A stretch of 64,000 nucleotides of DNA. Source: Demequina subtropica (GTDB lineage Bacteria; Actinomycetota; Actinomycetes; Actinomycetales; Demequinaceae). The notes beneath the pieces are model-generated. The model was not told where the DNA came from, ran no database searches, and saw nothing but the letters and a program-made list of their open reading frames with translations. This document shows positions 42,314-51,552 of the stretch, piece after piece; the stretch's first letter is position 1, and each line of letters opens with the position of its first letter. A program made the position numbers and the translations under genes. The stretch lies in the NCBI RefSeq assembly GCF_000971235.1, contig NZ_BBMB01000011.1, forward strand, positions 128,547 through 192,546, written 5' to 3'.

Positions 42314-43282
42314 CTACCCCCTGCCCGTCTCGATGAGCGCGCCCAGCAGGTCGCGCGCATGCGGGTCGAAGACGCGCAGTGCCCGGTCGACAGAGTCCTG
42401 CGGTGCGGCGGCGAGCATCGCGGCGGACCGCGCCCGCAGATGCTCCTGCAACTCGGGTGTGAGGCGCTCCTCGCGCTCGAGGTGGAAGTCGACGAGGAAC
42501 ATCGCGCTGTGGACGGCGCGATCGATCGCCCGCGGGTCCCCGCTCGCGAGGGCGAGCGAGGTGATCGACTCGCTCGCGCCGATGAAGTCGAGCGTGCTGA
42601 CGTTCCCGGCCTGCGTGAGCGCCGTCGCGTTGGTGGTCTTGCGGTAGAAGTACGTGTTGAGGGGCACCACCGCGGTCGACTCGGCCTCGAGGTAGACCTG
42701 CCACATCCACGGACGGTCGCTCGCCGTCCGCAGGCGGGCGTCGAAGTCGAGCCCCGTCAGGTCGATGCGCTCGAGGTCGTAGATGCCGGCCCAGATGTAG
42801 AGATAGTTGAGCGCGCAGCGCTTACCCAGGAAGCCGAACGCGCTCGAGGTCGCGTGGGGGATCCGGCGCCTCATCTCGGGCACGCGCGAGAGGCGCCGCT
42901 CGTGGCCGTCGACCACCACGTGGTCGGTTCGGACGAAGTCGACCTGGAGGTCCTTGATCGAGGACACGAGGTGCTCGAGGTGGCCCGGCCCGTACCAGTC
43001 GTCTGCGTCGAGGTACGTGAGATAGCGGGCGTCGACGGCACGATGCGCACGGTTGCGTGACGCCGCGACTCCCTGATTGACCTCATTGGTGAGGACCGTG
43101 AGGTGCGGCACGGTCGCGGACGCGCGCTCGAGCTGCGCGGCAGTCGAGTCGGTCGAGGCATCGTCGACCACGATCCACTGGATGCCGTCGCGGCTCTCCC
43201 TCGCCATCGAGGCGAGGCTGGTGCGGAGGAACTCTCCCGCGTTGTGGGCAGCGATGACCACGGCGAGTTCGTGTGCTGGCAC
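42314..43282 (-). CDS. family 2 glycosyltransferase
   Basis: The 322-residue protein is a GT-A enzyme: LAVVIAAHNAGEFLRTSLASMA, IVVDDASTDSTAAQLE, NQGVAASRNRAHRAVDARYLTYLDADDWYG (DAD metal site) and SDRPWMWQVYLEAES at the acceptor region. It should add one sugar to the surface glycan. I place the start at GTG 43282, which follows AGAGAGAA; a longer N-terminus would add only a Pro/Arg-rich stretch. It is divergent from the GT92-like gene, with 142 bp between, which must hold both promoters. Confidence 0.85.
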   Translation of the reverse strand: MPAHELAVVIAAHNAGEFLRTSLASMARESRDGIQWIVVDDASTDSTAAQLERASATVPHLTVLTNEVNQGVAASRNRAHRAVDARYLTYLDADDWYGPGHLEHLVSSIKDLQVDFVRTDHVVVDGHERRLSRVPEMRRRIPHATSSAFGFLGKRCALNYLYIWAGIYDLERIDLTGLDFDARLRTASDRPWMWQVYLEAESTAVVPLNTYFYRKTTNATALTQAGNVSTLDFIGASESITSLALASGDPRAIDRAVHSAMFLVDFHLEREERLTPELQEHLRARSAAMLAAAPQDSVDRALRVFDPHARDLLGALIETGRG

Positions 43283-43424
43283 GTGCGGGTTCTCTCTTTT
43301 CGGCGGGCGTGGCGCTGCGCACCATGATGCCACGCCGCCGCCGGGACGCGGGTCCACGGCCCCGTGGGCGCCTCTCGCCTGTGGGAGAATCGACGTGATT
43401 CGCCTGATGAGGGAGGTGCTCGGC

Positions 43425-44633
43425 GTGACGCGTGACCGGGGAAGAGTGGAGATCCACGACCATCCGCAGCACTGGACCCTGGCCGAGGACGCACCGATCT
43501 TTCGGAACCCGCCGCGACCGCCCGAGAAGCGCGAGCCCGGCTACATGGAGCGCTACGACTCGCACACCGTCATCTACGACGCCGTGCTCGGCGAGCAGGA
43601 GATCCGCGTCATCGGACCGGGCATGCGGAACCTCGGACCGCTGGTCCGGGAGTCGCGATGGTCCCTCGACGGCGTCGAGGTCGAGCCGAGCATCACCGCG
43701 CGGCCCAAGAGCCTCCGCGTGGACGTGCGGCTGCCCGAGGGTTTCGAGCCTCGCGCCGAGGGTCACCGGCTGGAGATCGACGGTCCGCTGGGACCCGTGT
43801 CGCTCGGCTTGAGCCCGCGTTCGACCGGCATCTTCAAGGGGCGCCGCGTGCTGCTCACGCTCCAGAAGGACAACGACCTCCAGTGGATCCGTGACTGGCT
43901 GCGCTTCTACGCGCGCGAGCACGGGGTCGACGCGGTGCTCGTCTATGACAACGGCAGCACCGCCTACACGCCCGAGGAGCTGCGAGAGGCGATCGAGTCG
44001 GTCGACCAGATCGAGGCCGGCGTGGTCGCGGTCTGGCCGTTCAAGTTCGGGCCCGCGAGCTGGGCGGGCGTCCCTCACGACTCGAAGTACCTCCAGCTGG
44101 CCGTCATGGTGCACTCGCGATACACGTACCTGGCCGAGGCGGTCGGCGTCATCAATGCGGACATCGACGAGCTCGCGATCGTCGAGGGCCGGCGGACGCT
44201 GTTCGACCTCATGGAGGAGTCTCCCGACCGCGCGCTCCTGTACCAGGGGCGATGGATCGAGAACGCGAGCGTTGCGCCCGTCAGCGATCCCGCGCGCTTC
44301 ACCGACTTCGCCTACTACGACCCGCAGGGCGAGCCCACGCGCAAGAAATGGGTGTCCGACCCGACCTCACGCGGCCCGGGCCGCTGGTACATCCACGGGA
44401 TCAACGCGCTGAAGGTCAAGGACCCCGACCCGCGGGTGACGCTCTGTCACTTCCGCGGCATCAGCACCGGATGGAAGTACGACCGCAGCCAGGTGCCGCT
44501 CGAGGGGCTGGTGAGGGACGACGTCCTGGTCGAGGTCCTGCGCGAGCACTTCGGGCACCACTCGGCTGATGCGGCCGACGTTGCCCCGGCGGACCCCGCG
44601 CCGAGGCGCCGATGGTGGCGACCGGGCCGCTGA
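43425..44633 (+). CDS. GT92-like glycosyltransferase
   Basis: The 402-residue protein has an N-terminal beta-rich part (about residues 1-135) and a glycosyltransferase domain starting LLTLQKDNDLQWIRDWLRFYAREHGVDAVLVYDNGSTAYTP, typical of GT92/Glyco_tranf_2_4 proteins. VINADIDELAIVEG is the likely metal site, and TLCHFRGISTGWKYDRS follows. It probably acts on the surface glycan. GGGAGG 9 bases upstream favours GTG 43425; GTG 43395 and ATG 43407 are alternatives. It converges on the LGFP-repeat gene across a perfect terminator. Confidence 0.72.
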   Translation: MTRDRGRVEIHDHPQHWTLAEDAPIFRNPPRPPEKREPGYMERYDSHTVIYDAVLGEQEIRVIGPGMRNLGPLVRESRWSLDGVEVEPSITARPKSLRVDVRLPEGFEPRAEGHRLEIDGPLGPVSLGLSPRSTGIFKGRRVLLTLQKDNDLQWIRDWLRFYAREHGVDAVLVYDNGSTAYTPEELREAIESVDQIEAGVVAVWPFKFGPASWAGVPHDSKYLQLAVMVHSRYTYLAEAVGVINADIDELAIVEGRRTLFDLMEESPDRALLYQGRWIENASVAPVSDPARFTDFAYYDPQGEPTRKKWVSDPTSRGPGRWYIHGINALKVKDPDPRVTLCHFRGISTGWKYDRSQVPLEGLVRDDVLVEVLREHFGHHSADAADVAPADPAPRRRWWRPGR

Positions 44634-44660
44634 CCGCGAGCGGCGATCGCGGGGAGACCG

Positions 44661-44687
44661 CCTCGCTGACGCGGAACGTCAGCGAGG
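44661..44687. terminator. bidirectional terminator overlapping the LGFP gene stop codon
   Basis: A perfect 11-bp stem (CCTCGCTGACG 44661-44671 / CGTCAGCGAGG 44677-44687) with loop CGGAA lies between convergent genes. It includes the TGA stop of the minus-strand gene at 44679-44681. Confidence 0.85.
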
Positions 44688-46766
44688 CGTGACCGTCAGG
44701 GCGCCCGAGCTGATCGACGCCGTGACGTGCTGGAACACGCCCGTGCGCGTCGCGCCGCTCCGCACGCTGTCGCCCAACGGCCATCCCCACGGTCCGGTGG
44801 GACCGCCGCTCGCGAGGTACTCCTTGGTGAGGATCCATGATGCCGTGTAGTAGGAGACCTTGCCGGAGGAGGTGCGGAAGAGGTAGCCGTTCGTGAGCTG
44901 CTGGTAGGTGCCGCCTCCGGGCGTGATCGCGGCGGCGACCGCGCCGGTGGTGAGGTCGTAGTCGAACCAGGTCTGCTCGAGGGCCGAGGCGATGGGCACG
45001 GTCGAGGTCCGCACCTCGCCGGCGTAGGCGTAGGCCGTGAGCTTGGAGAACGGGATGCGGTAGATGCCGTTGGCCTTGGACGAGGGTCCGGTGGGCCAGC
45101 CCCAGGTGCCTGCGGGTCCGCCGGAGGCGAGGTAGGCCTGGACGATCACGCCGTTGGTGCCGAGCTCGATCTCGGTGCCGCTGGGGTTCATGAACAGGAC
45201 CGAGCTGACGAAGGTCTGGTACTCGCCGGTGCCGACGGTGGTGGCGTTCGCGGTCGGGTAGCCGGGTCCGCTGATGCCGCCTGCGGCGGTCCACTGGTCG
45301 AGCATGTCGCCGACCACGGCGTGGAGGGTGCCGTTGCGTCCGAAGGCCATGGCGTCGTCGAACTCGTAGGTGTAGACGCCGTCGATGACCTGCTGGTCGC
45401 CGTGGGGCCATCCCCAGTCGCCTGCGGGTCCGCCCGCGGCGAGGTACGCCTGGGACAGGCGCCAGTCGGACGGGAAGTAGGCGCTCTCACCCGAGGCCGT
45501 GAGGTAGAGGTAGCCGGAGCGCAGACGCTGATAGGTGCCCTTCGCGGAGACCACGGGCTTGGCGATCGCCCCGCTCGCGTCGTCGTAGCCGTACCAGGCG
45601 GCCTCGAGCTCGTCCGCGAGCGGAACCCTCGCGGCCCGCACGTCGCCGTTGCGGTTGTAGGCGGTGATCTTGGTGAACGGCACGCGCCAGATGCCGTTGG
45701 CCTTGGTCGAGGTCGCGGTGGGCCATCCCCACGAGCTCGACGGGCCGCCCTCGGCCAGGTACACCTTGGTGAGGATGCCTGCGGAGGTGAGCTCGACCTT
45801 GACGCCCGACGGGCTGATGAACAGCACCGAGTTCTCGAACTCCTGGTAGACGCCGCCGTCGACCGACCTCATCGCCGAGGTCGGATAGCCCGGGCCGTCG
45901 TCCCCGCCGAGGCTCGACCAGTAGGACTTGATCGCGGTGCCGACCGTGAACACGGGCGAGCCGAACCAGTCGGAGTAGTAGGCGAAGAAGTTCCGGTTGC
46001 CGTAGGACGAGCACGAGTTCCCGGTGCCGTACCCGGCGTTCAGCGCGGCCTGGTTGGGCGTGTACGGCGTGTAGATGTAGAGCCCTGCGGTGGCCTGGTT
46101 GCGGATGTCGACGGACTTGCGGCCGCAGCTGCTCTTGGGGTGGTACAGGATCCGGTTCGTGTATCCCGCGACGTAGCCATAGCTGTTCGGATAGGCCTGG
46201 TAGATCTTGTACTGGCGGGCCGCGGAGTACAGCTGGTTGAAGAAGCCGTAGTACTGCGTGTCGCACGGCGCGGTGTCGGGGCACGCGAAGCCGGTGGCGC
46301 GGTCGTAACGCCACTCGCTCGGGTAGGTGTGCGTCACGAGGCCGGTCTCCTTCTGGAGGAGCACCAGGAGGACCTTCTGGCTCACGCCGCAGCTGCGCGC
46401 GACGCCGTTGATGATCTGCGCGGCTGTCTGGGTCTTGGCCGTGTAGCCGTCACAGAACGCATCCGCCGCCTTGTAGGTGGTGGTCTGCGAGTAGTTCTTG
46501 AGGCACACGATCGGGTCGTTGGCGCCGGCGGACCACTCCTCGTGGCACGTGGGGACCTTCCCATTCAGGAAGGACTGGACCTGCGCCGCGGTCATCGCGT
46601 CCGAGTCGTAGAAGTTCGCATCGGAGATGATGTAGCCGGGGTCGAAGTCCGACAGGTCCGCGGCGGCGGCCTCCGTGGGCGTCGCGACGATCGCGGCGAG
46701 CGCACCCACGGTGCCGGCGAGCACCGCACCCGCGAGTCCGAGGATCCGAAGGCTCGTGCGGCTCAT
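44679..46766 (-). CDS. secreted LGFP-repeat protein with an N-terminal transglycosylase-like domain
   Basis: The 695-residue precursor has a signal peptide (residues 1-36, ending TPTEAAAA). Its N-terminal domain (about 40-280) contains VLLVLLQKETGLVTHTYPSEWRYD with Glu140, resembling the catalytic-Glu region of SLT-type lysozyme-like enzymes, and YGFFNQLYSAARQY. Residues 285-695 hold eight LGFP-type repeats (WGWP or GPGYP, then DGxY, F/L and a Gly turn). These form two copies of a four-repeat block beginning near residues 293 and 502. LGFP repeats bind the actinobacterial cell wall. The start overlaps the upstream lipoprotein gene by 4 bases. Catalysis is inferred. Confidence 0.78.
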   Translation of the reverse strand: MSRTSLRILGLAGAVLAGTVGALAAIVATPTEAAAADLSDFDPGYIISDANFYDSDAMTAAQVQSFLNGKVPTCHEEWSAGANDPIVCLKNYSQTTTYKAADAFCDGYTAKTQTAAQIINGVARSCGVSQKVLLVLLQKETGLVTHTYPSEWRYDRATGFACPDTAPCDTQYYGFFNQLYSAARQYKIYQAYPNSYGYVAGYTNRILYHPKSSCGRKSVDIRNQATAGLYIYTPYTPNQAALNAGYGTGNSCSSYGNRNFFAYYSDWFGSPVFTVGTAIKSYWSSLGGDDGPGYPTSAMRSVDGGVYQEFENSVLFISPSGVKVELTSAGILTKVYLAEGGPSSSWGWPTATSTKANGIWRVPFTKITAYNRNGDVRAARVPLADELEAAWYGYDDASGAIAKPVVSAKGTYQRLRSGYLYLTASGESAYFPSDWRLSQAYLAAGGPAGDWGWPHGDQQVIDGVYTYEFDDAMAFGRNGTLHAVVGDMLDQWTAAGGISGPGYPTANATTVGTGEYQTFVSSVLFMNPSGTEIELGTNGVIVQAYLASGGPAGTWGWPTGPSSKANGIYRIPFSKLTAYAYAGEVRTSTVPIASALEQTWFDYDLTTGAVAAAITPGGGTYQQLTNGYLFRTSSGKVSYYTASWILTKEYLASGGPTGPWGWPLGDSVRSGATRTGVFQHVTASISSGALTVTPR

Positions 46767-47323
46767 CGGGCCACCTCCACCGGCTCGGAGCTGCCCTTGT
46801 AGGCGTCGGAGTCGTAGGCGAGGACGACGGTCAGCGTGCCCGAGAGCGCCGCGACGTCCACGTCGAGGCCCGAGCCGCACGCCATCGTCCCTGCGGACCG
46901 CGTCGCGGGCCCGCTCGCGGAGGCCGTGGCGGATCCCGTGCTCACCGTGAGGGTGCAGGTCCCGTCCTCTTCGACCACGTCATAGACCACGCCGCCGCCC
47001 GAGAGGGTATCGCCGGTGATCGCGTACCGCGTGAGTTCCACCTCGACGTCCGCCTGGGAGCCTCCCGTCGGCGCCGGCGTCGTGGACGGCTCACGCGTGG
47101 GGATGCCGGCGGCCTGGCTCGAGTCCGGGGTCGAGGACGCTGCGGGAGAGGTCGTGGACGACTCCTCAGGGGTGGCCGCGGTGCTGGCGGCGGCCGTGGC
47201 GGTCGGGTCCGGCGTCGGCGTGCCGGCCGCCGCGAGGTCGCCGTCGTCGCCTGTGCAGCCAGTCGCGAGCACAGCGATCAGGACGGCGCCGACGGTGCCG
47301 ACAAGGTGACGCGCAACCTTCAC
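46763..47323 (-). CDS. secreted lipoprotein of unknown function
   Basis: The 186-residue precursor has a lipoprotein signal (VKVARHLVGTVGAVLIAVLATGC). A long Thr/Ser/Pro/Ala linker follows (about residues 25-90), then a small beta-rich domain (VEVELTRYAITGDTLSGGGVVYDVVEEDGTCTLTVS, ending in a Tyr-rich strand) with two cysteines that could form a disulfide. I do not recognise the domain. GTG 47323 follows GGGGAA; a start at 47368 would place 15 residues before the signal. The stop overlaps the ATG of the LGFP gene, so the two are coupled and may act together in the wall. Confidence 0.7.
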   Translation of the reverse strand: MKVARHLVGTVGAVLIAVLATGCTGDDGDLAAAGTPTPDPTATAAASTAATPEESSTTSPAASSTPDSSQAAGIPTREPSTTPAPTGGSQADVEVELTRYAITGDTLSGGGVVYDVVEEDGTCTLTVSTGSATASASGPATRSAGTMACGSGLDVDVAALSGTLTVVLAYDSDAYKGSSEPVEVAR

Positions 47324-47434
47324 AGGATTCCCCGCAATCTCCGCAGATAGTTTCGAACTCCGCGACATTCTCGCATGCGGGTAGGGGCGATCCCCGTTCC
47401 TGCGCGCGTGGCGAGGAAGCTCTGGGAGGGTGCG

Positions 47435-48709
47435 TCAGCGGCCCACGAGCGCCCGCGCGCGGCGGCGCGCCCGCCGCAGGAGCTCGCGCACGAGCGTCCC
47501 GCCCGAGGCCTGCCGCACCGTGGGGGCGGACGGCGCCGCAGGCGCTACGGCAGCCGGTCGCGCCGCCGTGGAGGCCTTCGCGGGCTTGCCGGCCGCAGGG
47601 GCGAGCGCCTTGCGCTTGGGCCCGTTCGCGGCCGCGAACATGCCCGTGAGGGCCTCCACGGCGATCGCGGTGTCCACGGTGGGCGCGGCGTCCAGCGCAT
47701 CGTTCGGCATCGTGCGCGAGCCCTCGACCAGGCCGTCCAGGTCGCCTACCACACGAGCGCCGGAGGCGACGATGTCCTCGATGAGCAGGCGCCCTGCGTC
47801 CTGGCAGGCCGGCAGCGCCCACTCGGGCAGTGCGAGCCTTGGTTCGTCCTGCTGCGGCTCACGCCGTGCGAGGACCCGGTCGTATGAGCCCATCCACAGG
47901 AGCTGGCGCAGGTCGAGTCGCTCGGCCCCCTCGCCCTCGAGGTACCGGTTCACCTGGAGCGCGAACGCGGCCTCAGGGACGGTCATGCCGCGGTTCGTGT
48001 CATGGCCGTCCACCGGTGCCGAGGCGAGCAGCCCGTCGGGAAGCCCGAGCAAGGACTCGAAGGCTCCGAAGAGCGGGCTGGGCCCCGACGGCGGGAGCAC
48101 GATCACCGTGACCTGGTCGGCGCCGAACACCTCGGTCCAACGGCTCACGAGCCCTCGACCGTCGGTGCGGTGGAACGCGTCGGAGCCGCCGATGCGCACC
48201 ACGGGCTGCTCCCGGAGCGCATGGTGCAGGAAGTCGTCGAGCGATCCCGCGTAGCCGGTCTTGAGCCACTGCTGCCACATCGACGGGAGCAGGGAGGCGA
48301 AGCTGCGCACCACGATTACGATGTGGACGTCGCCATCCATCTCGGCCCGCACCTTGCGCACCGCATCGATGTCGGCCTCGCAGATGACCTCGAAGCTCAC
48401 GAGCGTGCGGCGGTCCGGGTGCGCCCCGATCGCGGCTTTGAGGTCGAGCCACCACTCCTCCTTGGCGTGCGCCCCGCCCCACGCCTCGGCGGTGCGGCCG
48501 ATGAGGTAGCTGGTGCCGCGCTGGTGGTTCAAGCCCTTGAGCGGGTAAGTGACGCCGGCGTCGGCGAGCTGCGGGCGCAGCTTCGAGGCGGCGCTCTGGA
48601 GCGCGGTGCTGCCGGTCTTGGGGGCGCCGATGTGGAGAAGGGTCGCGCCCTCGGGGATCAGCAGCTCGGAGGGGTCGGGCGCGGCCATCCCAGCAGTATA
48701 GGTAGTCAC
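47435..48709 (-). CDS. sulfotransferase-like protein
   Basis: The 424-residue protein has the PAPS 5'-phosphosulfate loop TLLHIGAPKTGSTALQS (Lys31-Thr35) and a 3'-phosphate motif, IVIVVRSFASLLPSMWQQWLK (Arg and Ser). These match the gene at 35722-37683 in order and context, so the two are probably paralogues. Residues about 60-125 contain LKGLNHQRGTSYLIGR, and the C-terminal 70 residues are a basic, Ala/Pro-rich tail. The GTG start overlaps the stop of the bifunctional glycosyltransferase (GTGA), so the enzymes are coupled and a sugar acceptor is likely. ATG 48688 is an alternative start. Confidence 0.68.
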   Translation of the reverse strand: MTTYTAGMAAPDPSELLIPEGATLLHIGAPKTGSTALQSAASKLRPQLADAGVTYPLKGLNHQRGTSYLIGRTAEAWGGAHAKEEWWLDLKAAIGAHPDRRTLVSFEVICEADIDAVRKVRAEMDGDVHIVIVVRSFASLLPSMWQQWLKTGYAGSLDDFLHHALREQPVVRIGGSDAFHRTDGRGLVSRWTEVFGADQVTVIVLPPSGPSPLFGAFESLLGLPDGLLASAPVDGHDTNRGMTVPEAAFALQVNRYLEGEGAERLDLRQLLWMGSYDRVLARREPQQDEPRLALPEWALPACQDAGRLLIEDIVASGARVVGDLDGLVEGSRTMPNDALDAAPTVDTAIAVEALTGMFAAANGPKRKALAPAAGKPAKASTAARPAAVAPAAPSAPTVRQASGGTLVRELLRRARRRARALVGR

Positions 48710-51537
48710 CGCGCGGCGTCCTCGATGGGATCCGGGAGGCCACGCTCGAGGCCGAGCAGCGCCGTGAAGCGGCCGCTGACGGTCAGCGGCCGATGGTCCT
48801 CGAGGAACGCGTCGAAGTCGGCGTCGGTGATCGCGTCGCGATCGAGATCGCCGAGGACGCGCGCGAGCGACGCCGCCCCCTCCGCACGGTCGAAGAACCG
48901 CACCCAGGCCTGATCGCCGAACTCGTCCACGAGGTGAGGGATGTCGGGCAGCACCACGGGCACGCGGTACGTCGCGGCGAGGTGGAGGCTGCCGCTGTTG
49001 AGTACGGCCTCGTACGGCAGCACCGCGACGTCCGCGGCGGAGTACCACGTGCCCAGATCCTCGTCCGAGATGCGCTCGAGCTGCGCGACCGTGCCGGGGA
49101 CCGAGTCGACCAGCCGTCCGAGCTCGTCCAGATACTCCTCGTTGACCCCGCCGCCGAGCAGCAGCGTGCAGCCGCGTCCGGCCTGCACGGCACCCACGGC
49201 CTCCGCGAGCGTCCAGAGGCCCTTGTACGGGCGCAGGTGGCCGGCGTGGAGGACGGTGAGGCCCGTCGCCGGTGCGCCGAGCATCGTGCGCGCCTGCGCA
49301 CGATCGAGCCGGGGAGCGTAGAGACCCTCATAGCTCGGGTGTGCGATGCGCGTGGTCTTCGCCGGGTCGATCGCGTAGAACTCGCCGACGACCTCGGCGG
49401 TGTGCGGCGACATGATGTGCACCGCATCGGCCTTGTCCGCGAGCATCCGGTGGACCGCGACCTCGGCGTCGAAGTAGTTCGTGTCATGCGACAGCGCGTT
49501 GTGCACGGTCCACAGCACCCGCACGCCGCGGGCCCGCGCCTCATCGAGGAGCGTCGCGACGGTGTCGATGTTCGCCCACGCCTCCTCCTCGGACTCGGCC
49601 GCGTCCACGATGGGTCGCGGCCAGTGGAGGTGCAGCACGTCACCGCTCGTGAGCTGGGGGACGCGGCGCACCAGGTCCCCCATGGTGAGCGCGGACTGGA
49701 TATCCGCGCCGCCGAGCGTCGCGTCGAGGTAGACGATGTTGAGGAACGGGTTCGAGCGCCAGTACGGGAACACGAGCACGCGCGGGGCGGGCGCGTGCTC
49801 GATCGACCGCGGCACGGACTCGGACTCGACCGGCACGATGCCGAGCGTGTCCCCGCCCTCGAGGCGCAGCGTCGCGCGCATCTCGAAGGCCTGGACGGTG
49901 ACCTCGGAGGCCGGCTCCACGCCCGCGACGGGCACATTGAAGCCACCGAGCTCGGGGTGCTCGATGCGGAGCTTGATGCCGGAGACGGCGGTTCCGGGAC
50001 GGGCCGAGAGGCGCGCTCGCCACCGCCACTCGCCGTCGACCTGCCAGGCGGCGGCGGGGCTGCGGACCTCGGGGCCGTCGGCAGGACGGTGCGCGACGTG
50101 GATCGAGGCGCCGACCGCGAGCGCGACGCCGAGGTCGAGAGTGGAGGTGCCCGCGAGAGCGAGCTCGAGCCCCATCCCGGAGACGCGGACCGCCTGCGCG
50201 CGGTCGCCGGCCGCGCGGGCGGCCGCGACGAAGGCGCGCAGATCGGCCGCATCGTCCGTCCAGCCGCGCCAGTGCCACGCTCCGTAAGAGTTCAGGTCGC
50301 GCGGTCCCCAACCGCCGTCGGCGAGCGCCGCGAGCGCGTCGCGCGCCGCCTCACCGAGCTCGTCGGGGGCGAGGCTCGCGGAGTTGAGCACCCGCGAGTT
50401 GATGATGCCCGCTCCCATGCGTCGCAGCTCGGGGTCCTGCCGGTCGAGCGCGAGGACTCCCCGTGCGGCGTCCGCGATGGCGGACGCGGTCGCGAGGTCG
50501 GGCGCGAGCGGGCATGAGTCGAGGCCCAGCGAGTCCCATGCGGCGGGCAGCGTGCCGTCGAGCAGGCGGCGCGCCGCGGTGAGCTTGCCGGACTGCACGG
50601 GCACCTGCAGGTCGACGATCTGGGTCACCGCATCGTCGAGGAGCGCCTCGAAACGGGCCCGCTCCGCCGCGTCGTCGAACTCGGTGAAGCGCTGCAGGCG
50701 CGTCCACAGCTCGACGTTGAACAGCCGCCCGAGGTAGGTGGTGAGCACCTCAGGGTCACCGATCGAGCGCACGAAGCCGAGAGTGTCCTCGGTCTGCGTG
50801 AGCCAGTCGCCCATGATGCGGCCGCTGATCACCTGCTCCGTGATTGCGCCCGACCGGCGGCGGTGATGGTAGATCGGCGCCGGCACGACGTCGACGGACC
50901 GTGCGAGCGCGTAGGCGCGGGTCGTGTGCGCGACGTCCTCGCACAACGTGTCGACCGGGTAGTCGAGCCCGTTGTCCACGAGCAGCGCGCGGCGGAACAC
51001 CTTGTTCCACGCCGTGTGGTCGAGGATCAGTCGCGGCTCCGAGGCCAGCGTGACGCCCAGGCGCGGCTCGTCGAACAGCGTGGTCGTGTGCGCCCAGTAG
51101 CGCCTCTCGCGGCCGTCCTCGAAGAAATCCGTCGCCGGCGCGGTCACGATGTCGGCAGCGGACTCGTCCGCCGCCGCCATGAGCAGGGCGAAGCAGTCGG
51201 GGGCGAGGACGTCGTCGGAGTCAGGGAAGATCACGTACTCCCCGGTCGCGAGCCGCAGCCCGCGGTTGCGGGCCCTGCCCAGCCCGCCGTTGTCGAACAC
51301 GTGCACCACGATGCGCGGGTCGCGCGCGGCGTGCTCCCTCGCGATCGCCTCGCAGCCGTCGGGGCTGCCGTCGATGACCAGCACGGCGTCCCAGTCCTCG
51401 AAGCTCTGTGCGACGAGGCTGTCGAGGAACTCCGGGAGCCACCGCTCGACGCCGTAGATGGGGACCACGACCGAGAGTCGCGCGGCCCGGGGGGCAGGCT
51501 CGGAGGCCGAGGAGAGAGGGGTGATGTCCGATATCAT
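48706..51537 (-). CDS. apparent bifunctional glycosyltransferase (GT2 plus GT4-like)
   Basis: The 943-residue protein has an N-terminal GT-A domain (residues about 20-250): LSVVVPIYGVERWLPEFLDSL, VLVIDGSPDGCEAIAREHA and GEYVIFPDSDDVLAPD (DSD site). A long linker follows, and the C-terminal part (about 580-935) is a GT-B/GT4-like domain: VLWTVHNALSH, LTVLHAGHLRPYKGLWTLAEAV and DLGTWYSAADVAVLPYEAVLNSGSLHLA. The PYKG and E-x7-E-like region (PYEAVLNSGSLHLA) are GT4 hallmarks. Two transferases in one chain imply successive additions of sugars. It is divergent from another GT2 gene with only 9 bp between the start codons. Confidence 0.85.
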   Translation of the reverse strand: MISDITPLSSASEPAPRAARLSVVVPIYGVERWLPEFLDSLVAQSFEDWDAVLVIDGSPDGCEAIAREHAARDPRIVVHVFDNGGLGRARNRGLRLATGEYVIFPDSDDVLAPDCFALLMAAADESAADIVTAPATDFFEDGRERRYWAHTTTLFDEPRLGVTLASEPRLILDHTAWNKVFRRALLVDNGLDYPVDTLCEDVAHTTRAYALARSVDVVPAPIYHHRRRSGAITEQVISGRIMGDWLTQTEDTLGFVRSIGDPEVLTTYLGRLFNVELWTRLQRFTEFDDAAERARFEALLDDAVTQIVDLQVPVQSGKLTAARRLLDGTLPAAWDSLGLDSCPLAPDLATASAIADAARGVLALDRQDPELRRMGAGIINSRVLNSASLAPDELGEAARDALAALADGGWGPRDLNSYGAWHWRGWTDDAADLRAFVAAARAAGDRAQAVRVSGMGLELALAGTSTLDLGVALAVGASIHVAHRPADGPEVRSPAAAWQVDGEWRWRARLSARPGTAVSGIKLRIEHPELGGFNVPVAGVEPASEVTVQAFEMRATLRLEGGDTLGIVPVESESVPRSIEHAPAPRVLVFPYWRSNPFLNIVYLDATLGGADIQSALTMGDLVRRVPQLTSGDVLHLHWPRPIVDAAESEEEAWANIDTVATLLDEARARGVRVLWTVHNALSHDTNYFDAEVAVHRMLADKADAVHIMSPHTAEVVGEFYAIDPAKTTRIAHPSYEGLYAPRLDRAQARTMLGAPATGLTVLHAGHLRPYKGLWTLAEAVGAVQAGRGCTLLLGGGVNEEYLDELGRLVDSVPGTVAQLERISDEDLGTWYSAADVAVLPYEAVLNSGSLHLAATYRVPVVLPDIPHLVDEFGDQAWVRFFDRAEGAASLARVLGDLDRDAITDADFDAFLEDHRPLTVSGRFTALLGLERGLPDPIEDAAR

Positions 51538-51552
51538 CAGGGCACCATGATA
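51532..51552. promoter_or_regulatory. symmetric divergent leaderless promoter/operator
   Basis: TATCAT (51532-51537) and ATGATA (51547-51552) are an inverted repeat around 9 bases. Each arm contains the start codon of one gene and, on the other strand, a -10-like TATCAT 9 nt before the other start codon. The start codons are 9 bp apart, so both mRNAs would begin at or near the start codon or inside the opposing gene. No -35 hexamer is clear. Confidence 0.5.
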
